The notes beneath the pieces are model-generated. The model worked only from the letters and a program-made list of their open reading frames with translations. It was not told where the DNA came from and ran no database searches. Position numbers and translations under genes: made by a program. Of a stretch of DNA of 8,239 nt, positions 1-5,856 are shown piece after piece (within the stretch, counting starts at the first letter, position 1; the number at the start of each line of letters is the position of its first letter). The stretch is taken from positions 1-8,239 of the forward strand of contig JAUXNL010000050.1 in the NCBI GenBank assembly GCA_030684415.1, written 5' to 3'. Origin of the DNA: Moraxellaceae bacterium. Its GTDB lineage: Bacteria > Pseudomonadota > Gammaproteobacteria > Pseudomonadales > Moraxellaceae.

Positions 1-372
1 GGCCACCAGCCAGGGCAGGCTGGCGCGGCCGGTGCGGCGAACCACTGCAGACAACGCGGCGCCGAGCAGCCCTGAGCGTTCGGCCAGCCCCAGGCCGAGC
101 ATGGCCACAATGACCGGCCCCACCGGCGCAAAGCCGGTGAAGTTGCTGACGGTGTCGGTCAGGATTTTGGCGAGGCCGGCCGCCGAGAGCAGGTTGACGG
201 CTGCCACCGTGCGGCTGCCGTCCGGATAGCTCGCCTGCCAGCCGGCCATGGCCGCCAGCCACGACGCCAACAGCACCAGGCCACAGAGCCAGACAAACAA
301 CCAGGCCGGGGCGGGCAGGCGATTGCCGGCACGCTCGATCCGGTCGAGCAGGGACAACAGGCGTGATGACAT
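1..372 (-). CDS. AbgT-family transporter, N-terminal part (cut by left window edge)
   Basis: Reading the minus strand from an ATG at 372-370 gives 124 codons with no stop, so only the N-terminus is present; family members are usually about 500 residues. Seen: an amphipathic start with a RIERAGNRLPAPAWLF block (residues 11-26), a first membrane segment at about 22-44, then NLLS..GL (60-67), NFTGF.PVGPV (77-87) and a glycine-rich helix GLGLAERSGLL (93-103). This order is typical of the AbgT family. Known members are E. coli AbgT (p-aminobenzoyl-glutamate uptake), gonococcal MtrF and Alcanivorax borkumensis YdaH (linked to sulfonamide efflux). They are inner-membrane, ion-coupled transporters. 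A Shine-Dalgarno AAGGA lies 8 nt upstream (complement of 381-385), supporting this start. The substrate and direction of transport cannot be decided from this fragment. It is transcribed divergently from the peptidase gene. Confidence 0.88.
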   Translation of the reverse strand, partial: MSSRLLSLLDRIERAGNRLPAPAWLFVWLCGLVLLASWLAAMAGWQASYPDGSRTVAAVNLLSAAGLAKILTDTVSNFTGFAPVGPVIVAMLGLGLAERSGLLGAALSAVVRRTGRASLPWLVA

Positions 373-671
373 GAGTCTGTTCCTTTTTGTGCAGGGGCTG
401 GCCTCGTACAAGGCGTGAAGGGCGAGAGGCTGCCCGGTGCATATACGGCATGGCCAGTTATTGCAGATACAGCAGCAGGGTCACCGTATTGTCGTAGCTG
501 CCCGGGGCGTAGCATTTCAACTGCCGCATTAAAGGCGTCGCATCTGGGCCGCAGCATAAACCAGGGGGAGACGAGCAATCACAGTGCCAGGCCGGCTTTG
601 CGCCATGGCAAGGACAATAGCGTGCAGCGCCATGCTCGCCCCGCCACCAAGTCGCTCTGGATGCCCCGTCC

Positions 672-716
672 CTGATCCCTTCCACAAACTCAGAAGAGCC
701 CTGTCGAAGGGATCAG
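672..716. repeat. Degenerate palindromic repeat, REP-like
   Basis: Perfect 11-bp inverted arms CTGATCCCTTC (672-682) and GAAGGGATCAG (706-716) enclose a 23-nt loop. The left half at 677-693 (CCCTTCCACAAACTCAG) matches 15 of 17 positions of a dispersed motif I recall from many proteobacterial genomes (CCCTTCGACAAGCTCAG). The right half contains CTGTCGAAGGG (701-711), the reverse orientation of the same core, followed by GCGAACG (718-724). This looks like two facing copies of a short intergenic repeat, partly decayed. It could instead act as an RNA hairpin, but no T tract follows it, so it is not a classic terminator. Confidence 0.5.
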
Positions 717-780
717 CGCGAACGCCTTTGGCTTGCTGCCGCCAACCCTGACGTCCGGCTACCTTGTTTCGGCCATCATC

Positions 781-797
781 CCCTGTGTTGCCCTGTG
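781..797 (+). repeat. Short direct repeat CCCTGTG-N3-CCCTGTG upstream of promoter
   Basis: The heptamer CCCTGTG occurs at 781-787 and again at 791-797, exactly one helical turn (10 bp) apart. It ends 14 bp before the -35 element of the predicted peptidase promoter. Such spacing is compatible with a regulator binding one DNA face near -53 and -63. No specific regulator is recognised, and a chance repeat is possible. Confidence 0.3.
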
Positions 798-811
798 AAC
801 AAAAGCCCGGT

Positions 812-840
812 TTGGCAGGGCCGGAGGGCTCCCGCATAAT
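812..840 (+). promoter_or_regulatory. Predicted sigma70-type promoter for the M16 peptidase gene
   Basis: A -35 hexamer TTGGCA (812-817) and a -10 hexamer CATAAT (835-840) each differ from the consensus at one position, and the spacer is exactly 17 bp. The predicted transcript would start near 847 and leave a leader of about 40 nt before the GTG start at 886. The hexamers stand out against GC-rich surroundings. This is the best promoter match I found in the window. The genes downstream may depend on it, because no other good promoter was seen before 6995. Confidence 0.6.
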
Positions 841-873
841 CCCCGGCATTCTGCCGCCCCGCGGCCGCGCCCT

Positions 874-877
874 GGAG
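874..877 (+). promoter_or_regulatory. Ribosome binding site that fixes the GTG start of the M16 peptidase
   Basis: GGAG at 874-877 lies 8 nt before GTG at 886. No ATG at a comparable distance exists in this frame. The protein read from here begins with the family's usual N-terminal block (HPAF..VR), which supports the non-ATG start. Confidence 0.65.
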
Positions 878-885
878 TTCCCCTC

Positions 886-3837
886 GTGTCTGTTGCTGCC
901 CCGACCGTATTGCCGCCTGCCCATCCTGCTTTTGATGCTGTCCGCGCCGTGCCGCTGCCCTCGCACCGGCTCACCGTAGCCGAATACCGTCACCGCGCCA
1001 CCGGCGCCATTCACTACCATCTGGCGGCGGACAATCCGGAGAATGTCTTTCTGGTGGCGCTGCGCACCATGCCCATGGACTCCACAGGCGTTGCACACAT
1101 TCTTGAACATACCGCGCTGTGTGGCTCACGCCGTTTCCCTGTGCGCGATCCGTTCTTCCTGATGATCCGGCGCTCGCTCAATACCTTCATGAACGCCATG
1201 ACATCCAGTGACTGGACGGCGTATCCCTTCGCCAGTCAGAACCGCAAGGATTTCGACAACCTGCTTTCGGTCTATCTCGATGCGGTGTTCTTCGCGCGCC
1301 TCGATCCACTGGATTTTGCGCAGGAAGGCATCCGTGTCGAATTCGAAAAGCCGGACGAGAAGGACAGCCCGCTGGTGTACAAGGGCGTGGTGTTCAACGA
1401 AATGAAGGGCGCCATGAGCACGCCGCAGTCCGCACTCTGGGACGTGCTGAACCGGCATCTGTTTCCCTCGACCACCTATCACTACAACTCTGGTGGTGAT
1501 CCCGAGCACATTCCCGATCTTTCTTACGAAGAATTGCTCGCCTTCTACAAAGAGCATTACCACCCCAGCAACGCCGTCTTCATGACGTATGGCGACATTC
1601 CCGCGCTGGAACTCCAAGAGAAAATCCACGAGCAGGCACTGAAAGAATTTACGGCCTTGCCCGAGCAGATTCGGGGCCGCGACGAAAAACGTTACCACGC
1701 GCCAGTACGCGTTGAAGAAGCCTATGCGCTCGACGAAGAAGAGGTGGACGAAAAAACCCATCATGTGCTGGGCTGGCTGCTCGGCCATGCCACCGATCTC
1801 AAGGCGCGCTTCGAAGCGGAGTTGCTGAATGGTGTGCTGCTCGAAAACTCGGCCTCGCCTCTGCGCCATTTTCTCGAAACCACCGAGCTTGGCCAGGCCC
1901 CGTCATCGCTGTGCGGTGTCGACGATTCCGGACGTGAAATGAGTTTCATGTGTGGCATTGAGGGCAGTGAAACCGATCGTGCGGCCGCTTTTGAAGCCGG
2001 CGTCATTGCCGTACTGGAAAAAGTCGCGGAAGAGGGCGTGCCCCAGGAGGATGTCGAGGCCATTCTCCATCAACTGGAATTGCAGCAACGTGAAATTGGC
2101 GGCGATCATTACCCTTACGGCCTGCAAATCATCATGAACGGCCTCAACGCCATCTTGCACGATGGTGACCCTGTCGCGCTCTGGGACATTGATCCGGTGC
2201 TGGCCGAGTTGCGCGTGGCCATCCAGAACCCGGCGTACATCAAGGAGCTCGTGCGCCGCTGGTTGCTCGACAATCCTCATCGGGTGCGCCTGACCCTGCG
2301 TCCGGAGCCTGAGCTGGCCGCGCGTCGCCGTGCGGCTGAAGCCGCACGCCTGGCCCGCCTGCGCGCCGCGCTCGACGACGCTTCGGCCGAAAAAATCCGC
2401 CGCGAAACCGTGGCGCTCAACGAGCGCCAGACGCGTGTGGATGACCCGGAAACGCTGCCCCGTGTCGGCCGCGAAGACATTCCTGCCAGCATCACCATTG
2501 CCGAAGGTAGAGACAGTCGTGTGGCATTGGCCGGCGGAGATGTGCCGCTGACGACTTATGCGCAGGGCACCAACGGCCTTGTGTACGAGCAGCTGATTTT
2601 TGATTTACCGGCGCTCTCGGTCGACGAGCAAGTGTTGCTGCCACTCTATACCGCGCTGGTCAGTGAGCTGGGCGCAGGTCAGCACGATTATCTGGCGATG
2701 CAGCAGTGGCAGTCGCGCGTGTCCGGCGGCTTGCGCATGAGCCATTCTGTGCGCGGTGATTTGCACACCAGCGACAAGGGTCTTGGCCATCTCGTGCTTT
2801 CTGGCAAGGCATTGGCCGATCACGCGCCAGCCTTCAACGAGCTGATGCGCACCACGTTCGACGGCCTGCGGTTCGACGAGCGCGACCGTGTGCGCGAGCT
2901 GGTGGCACAAATGAAGGCGCGCTGGGAGTCCAGCGTCACTGGCAGTGGTCATGCGCTCGCCATGCAAACCGCCAGTGCCGGGTTCAGTGCGGTGGGCAGC
3001 TTCAATCATTCGGTGTCGGGTCTGCCCGGCATCCGGCGCATGAAGACACTTGATGCAGCACTGGCCGACGAGGCCGAGCTGGACCGTTTGCTCGCCGCGC
3101 TCAGTGCCCTGCATGCGCGCGTGCAGGCGGCGCCACGTCGCTTCCTGCTGATTGGTGAAGAAGAAAAATTGCCGGGCTTGAGCGCGGCATTGCAAGCGCA
3201 ATGGCAGACATCAGCTTTTGCTCCGGCGACGGGTGCCTTTGTTTTTCCGGCGCCAGCGGCGGCGCGTGATGTTGCCTGGCTGGCCAATACGCAGGTGCAG
3301 TTCTGCTCGAAAGCGTATGCCGCCGTGCCGGTGGAGCATGTCGATGCCGCGCCACTGATGCTGCTGGGCGGATTCCTGCGCAATGGATTCTTGCACGGCG
3401 CCATCCGTGAACGGGGCGGCGCCTATGGCGGCGGCGCCAGCTATGACAGCAACGCTTGTGCCTTCCGCTTTTATTCCTACCGCGATCCACGCCTTGCCGA
3501 GACGCTGGCGGATTTCGACGCGTCCGTGCGCTGGCTGCTCGATGGTCGCCACGAGGTCCGTCAACTGGAAGAGGCCGTGCTTGGTGTCATTTCCGACATG
3601 GACAAGCCCTTGTCGCCAGCAGGCGAAGCGCGCCAGGCCTTCCACAACGGGCTTTACGGCCGTACACCGGAACAGCGCCGGCGCATGCGCGAGCGGTTGT
3701 TGGCGACATCGCTCGATGATTTGCGCCGTGTCGGCGAGCACTATTTGTCGCGAGGTGAAGCGTGCACGGCGGTGATTGCGCCAGTGGCACGTGCAGCGGA
3801 TGTCGAGGCACTAGGCCTCGCCGTCGAGCGCTTGTAA
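886..3837 (+). CDS. M16C zinc metallopeptidase, PreP/Cym1-like (insulinase family)
   Basis: The 983-residue product matches the usual length of presequence-protease-type M16C enzymes. These close as a two-half chamber and degrade unfolded peptides. Seen: the inverted zinc motif HILEH at 71-75 (ligands H71 and H75, catalytic E74), and the third ligand E172 in VVFNEMKGAMS, 97 residues after the second histidine as in human PreP. The segment LNTFMNA...AYPFAS (98-117) is characteristic of the family. The C-terminal half carries RERGGAYGGG with R841 and Y847, matching the substrate-positioning Arg and Tyr of PreP with the same 6-residue spacing. The middle (about 455-700) should be the M16C-associated linker, partly a charged helical region. 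No signal peptide is seen, so it is probably cytosolic; the likely role is peptide turnover. Start: GTG with GGAG 8 nt upstream. It ends in TAA, 13 bp before the AT-rich gene. All key residues are present, so an active enzyme is expected. Confidence 0.93.
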   Translation: MSVAAPTVLPPAHPAFDAVRAVPLPSHRLTVAEYRHRATGAIHYHLAADNPENVFLVALRTMPMDSTGVAHILEHTALCGSRRFPVRDPFFLMIRRSLNTFMNAMTSSDWTAYPFASQNRKDFDNLLSVYLDAVFFARLDPLDFAQEGIRVEFEKPDEKDSPLVYKGVVFNEMKGAMSTPQSALWDVLNRHLFPSTTYHYNSGGDPEHIPDLSYEELLAFYKEHYHPSNAVFMTYGDIPALELQEKIHEQALKEFTALPEQIRGRDEKRYHAPVRVEEAYALDEEEVDEKTHHVLGWLLGHATDLKARFEAELLNGVLLENSASPLRHFLETTELGQAPSSLCGVDDSGREMSFMCGIEGSETDRAAAFEAGVIAVLEKVAEEGVPQEDVEAILHQLELQQREIGGDHYPYGLQIIMNGLNAILHDGDPVALWDIDPVLAELRVAIQNPAYIKELVRRWLLDNPHRVRLTLRPEPELAARRRAAEAARLARLRAALDDASAEKIRRETVALNERQTRVDDPETLPRVGREDIPASITIAEGRDSRVALAGGDVPLTTYAQGTNGLVYEQLIFDLPALSVDEQVLLPLYTALVSELGAGQHDYLAMQQWQSRVSGGLRMSHSVRGDLHTSDKGLGHLVLSGKALADHAPAFNELMRTTFDGLRFDERDRVRELVAQMKARWESSVTGSGHALAMQTASAGFSAVGSFNHSVSGLPGIRRMKTLDAALADEAELDRLLAALSALHARVQAAPRRFLLIGEEEKLPGLSAALQAQWQTSAFAPATGAFVFPAPAAARDVAWLANTQVQFCSKAYAAVPVEHVDAAPLMLLGGFLRNGFLHGAIRERGGAYGGGASYDSNACAFRFYSYRDPRLAETLADFDASVRWLLDGRHEVRQLEEAVLGVISDMDKPLSPAGEARQAFHNGLYGRTPEQRRRMRERLLATSLDDLRRVGEHYLSRGEACTAVIAPVARAADVEALGLAVERL

Positions 3838-3850
3838 GCAGGGGATTGCT

Positions 3851-4177
3851 ATGAAAGTTAGAAGGGGGCCTAGTTCCCAAGAGTATTGGCAGTATGAGGT
3901 TGTTAGTGAAATTACACCTTTGCAGATATTGAAGTGCTTAAAAAAGAGTGAACCTATACAGTTCAATGTGAGTAAGGGTGATGCAAAAAATCGTTCATCA
4001 TTTTGCGCATTAGAAATAGATCACAATGATATTTCTGAGTTGTTTTATTTGTTTTTCAATGAAATAAAGGATAAAGATGAGTTCATAAAAAAGTTCATTC
4101 CTTCGTTGATTGGTGAAATAAATAAAGATGAATTTATGCGTGTGGTGAAAATGGGGTTGAAAAATAAATATGAATGA
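3851..4177 (+). CDS. AT-rich orphan gene, 108-residue protein of unknown function
   Basis: I do not recognise this protein. The frame opens with ATG behind a plausible Shine-Dalgarno AGGGGA (3840-3845, 5-nt spacing) and ends in TGA. By direct count G+C is 105 of 327 bases (32%), against roughly 60% on both sides, and the codons are AT-rich (AAA, AAT, ATA, TTT), suggesting recent acquisition. The protein has no membrane segment or signal peptide. It is lysine-, aspartate- and phenylalanine-rich in its second half (ELFYLFFNEIKDKDEFIKKF at 57-76), probably helical, and has single Cys at 29 and 52. No catalytic, zinc-binding or DNA-binding motif is evident. It lies 13 bp after the peptidase gene and 12 bp before a hydrolase gene in the same reading frame. 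Small single-gene cargo, such as an orphan immunity or defence-related protein, is possible but unsupported. Confidence 0.65.
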   Translation: MKVRRGPSSQEYWQYEVVSEITPLQILKCLKKSEPIQFNVSKGDAKNRSSFCALEIDHNDISELFYLFFNEIKDKDEFIKKFIPSLIGEINKDEFMRVVKMGLKNKYE

Positions 4178-4189
4178 TATTTTTCTGTT

Positions 4190-4987
4190 ATGAATAAACC
4201 TGAACTCCACTTTGCCCACGCCAACGGCCTGCCATCGGCATGCTATGGCAAGTTGTTTGATGCACTGGCCAACGATGTCGACGTGCAGGCACTGCCGATA
4301 CTCGGCATGGACCCACGCTTTCCCGTGCGCCGGCACTGGCACGAGTTGGCTGACCAGGTGGCGGACTCCATCCGTACCCGTTGCAAAGGCCCGGTGATCG
4401 GACTCGGCCATTCCATGGGGGGGCTCTGTACGTTTTTTGCGGCACACCGGTATCCGGAGTTGTTTCGCGGCGTGGTGATACTCGATCCGCCGGTGATCAA
4501 TGGCCCCGGCGCACTCGCGTTTTCTGCCATGCGCTGGATGGGGCAGGTGGACCGCATCACACCGGCCGGCCGCAGTAAAGGCCGGCGCGAAGTGTGGCCG
4601 TCTCGTGATGTGGCGCGCGAACTGCTGCGCCCAAAAGGATTGTTCCGCACGTTTGATGAGGATTGTTTTGAAGACTATTTGCGCTATGGGCTCAGTGATT
4701 GCGAGCAGGGCGTGTGTCTGACCATTCCCGCGGCGGTAGAGGTCGACATCTTCCGCACGACACCCACGGACTCCTGGCGCTACCGCCGTCCGCTGGCCGT
4801 GCCCGGTGTGCTGCTCACCGGTAGCAAGAGTGACTTCAAAGGTTCGGGTTTTGCTGAACGTCTGGCGCGCACACAAGGTCTTTTGCATCGTGAGGTGCAG
4901 GGTGGACACATGTTCCCGCTCGAGCATCCGCTGCAAACGGTAGAAGCAATTCTTGCTGGGTTGCGCACTAAGGGACTGCTGGCATGA
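4190..4987 (+). CDS. Alpha/beta hydrolase (265 aa) with HAN oxyanion motif
   Basis: This is a serine hydrolase of the alpha/beta fold. Seen: FAHANGLPSACY (8-19), an HAN-G variant of the usual HG oxyanion loop; the nucleophile elbow GLGHSMGG (71-78) with Ser75; a probable acid Asp215 in LLTGSKSDF; and His240 in GGHMFPLEHP. The triad order Ser-Asp-His and the length fit the family. A cap-like insert lies at about 105-200. There is no signal peptide, so it is probably a cytoplasmic esterase, lipase-like or acyl hydrolase; the substrate is unknown. The ATG at 4190 has no Shine-Dalgarno (upstream sequence is ATATTTTTCTGTT). The next in-frame Met (residue 40) lies beyond the oxyanion motif and would truncate the fold, so 4190 is kept. 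Translation may depend on re-initiation after the preceding TGA, 12 nt upstream. The stop overlaps the next gene's start (ATGA). Confidence 0.85.
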   Translation: MNKPELHFAHANGLPSACYGKLFDALANDVDVQALPILGMDPRFPVRRHWHELADQVADSIRTRCKGPVIGLGHSMGGLCTFFAAHRYPELFRGVVILDPPVINGPGALAFSAMRWMGQVDRITPAGRSKGRREVWPSRDVARELLRPKGLFRTFDEDCFEDYLRYGLSDCEQGVCLTIPAAVEVDIFRTTPTDSWRYRRPLAVPGVLLTGSKSDFKGSGFAERLARTQGLLHREVQGGHMFPLEHPLQTVEAILAGLRTKGLLA

Positions 4988-5856
4988 CACTGCCCGTGAC
5001 CGAGCGTGAATTCCGGCACAAGGGCCGCAAGATCGCTGCACGTAGCTGGCATGACCCTTCGTTACCGCCGCTCTTGCTGTTGCATGGCTGGCAAGACAAC
5101 GCCGCGACGTTTGATCGACTGGCGCCGCTGCTGCCCGGCTTTCACATTGTCGCCATGGATTTTGCCGGACATGGTTTCAGCGACTGGCGTGCCGAGGGCA
5201 TGCGTTATCACACGCTTGATCATGTCGATGATGTACTGGCAGTGGCGGATGCACTGGGCTGGGAGCGCTTTCGCCTCGGGGGGCATTCGATGGGCGCCGG
5301 CATCGCTTCCTTGTTTGCCGGCGCCTTGCCCGAGCGGGTGCAGCAACTGGTGATGATTGACGGTCTTGGGCCGTATGCCGGGGCGCCGGAAGAGGCGCCC
5401 TCCATCCTGCGTGACGCGCTGCTCGAGTGGCGCGACTGGGCGCCGCGCGATGAGCGTGTGTTTGCTGATGTGGCGCTGGCCGTCACCGCGCGTCGTCGCG
5501 GATTCACGCCGCTTGGCGAAGAAGCGGCCGCCATTCTCTGTTCTCGCTCTTTGCGCAGCGTTCCGGGCGGCTATGCTTGGACGACCGACCGGCGCGTGCG
5601 CCTGCACTCTTCGCTGCGCCTGTCGGAAACGCAGGTGTGTGCCTTTCTGGCCGCCATTACGGCGCCGGTACTGGTGATTCGCGCGGAGGGAGGCTACCCC
5701 GCCGATCCGGCCGTGTTCGACGCACGGCTCCAGTCCATCGGTCGACGCCAGTTTTGTCGTCTGCCCGGCGGGCACCACCTGCATCTGGATGAAAGCCCGG
5801 CGCTGGTCGCCGCCGCCATGGACGAATTCTTTCGCGATGCCAACCGACAACAATGA
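4984..5856 (+). CDS. Alpha/beta hydrolase (290 aa), SERHL/MEST-like
   Basis: A second, clearly different alpha/beta hydrolase. Seen: LLLLHGWQDNAATFD (30-44) with the HGW..N oxyanion region; MDFAGHGFSDW (58-68); the nucleophile elbow GGHSMGAG (99-106) with Ser102; and the C-terminal PGGHHLHLDESP (261-272), where His264 or His265 is the probable catalytic base. This pattern resembles serine-hydrolase-like proteins (SERHL) and the epoxide hydrolase/dehalogenase superfamily. The acid after strand 6 or 7 is not obvious: VLVIRAEGGYPAD offers E235 or D241 where a G-x-x-D turn is usual. The start overlaps the previous stop by 4 bases (ATGA), a classic sign of translational coupling, so both hydrolases are probably made together. 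It is likely cytoplasmic, and the substrate is unknown (ester, lactone or thioester possible). Its last 20 bases overlap the start of the sensor gene. Confidence 0.87.
   Translation: MTLPVTEREFRHKGRKIAARSWHDPSLPPLLLLHGWQDNAATFDRLAPLLPGFHIVAMDFAGHGFSDWRAEGMRYHTLDHVDDVLAVADALGWERFRLGGHSMGAGIASLFAGALPERVQQLVMIDGLGPYAGAPEEAPSILRDALLEWRDWAPRDERVFADVALAVTARRRGFTPLGEEAAAILCSRSLRSVPGGYAWTTDRRVRLHSSLRLSETQVCAFLAAITAPVLVIRAEGGYPADPAVFDARLQSIGRRQFCRLPGGHHLHLDESPALVAAAMDEFFRDANRQQ

Larger units (their letters stand above)
373..885. other. Divergent intergenic region between transporter and M16 peptidase genes
   Basis: This 513-bp stretch has no convincing gene. Open frames that cross it lack family-like composition, ribosome binding sites or conserved motifs. 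It contains the transporter ribosome binding site at its left end, an 11-bp-arm inverted repeat at 672-716, a 7-bp direct repeat at 781-797 and a sigma70-like promoter at 812-840. No clear promoter for the minus-strand transporter was found. The best -10-like hexamer on that strand (TATATG near 440) has no good -35 partner. Confidence 0.6.

Noticed and set aside
415..675. Plus-strand open frame of 86 codons in the divergent intergenic region
   Set aside because: No supporting motif, its composition looks random, and it ends at the palindromic repeat. The ATG is not preceded by a clear ribosome site.
529..1110. Minus-strand open frame of 193 codons covering the divergent promoter region
   Set aside because: It overlaps the start of the M16 peptidase gene, has Gly/Arg-rich low-information composition and no recognisable motif.
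3804..3820. Perfect hairpin CGAGGC-ACTAG-GCCTCG at the end of the peptidase gene, possible terminator
   Set aside because: It lies inside the coding sequence and no T tract follows. A 6-bp stem is easily produced by chance in GC-rich DNA.
3851..4177. Toxin-antitoxin or phage-defence assignment for the orphan gene
   Set aside because: There is no partner gene, no recognisable toxin, antitoxin or nuclease motif and no DNA-binding helix pattern. AT-richness alone does not support a function.
3850..4194. Target-site duplication (TATGAA) flanking the AT-rich gene
   Set aside because: The hexamer occurs three times in AT-rich sequence and includes start-codon context. It is too short and common to mark an insertion.
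4010..5041. Long open frame on the minus strand (343 codons)
   Set aside because: It lies antisense to the orphan gene and the first hydrolase, both supported by motifs or ribosome site. Its translation is Cys/His/Arg-rich without family motifs, as expected for a shadow frame in GC-rich DNA.
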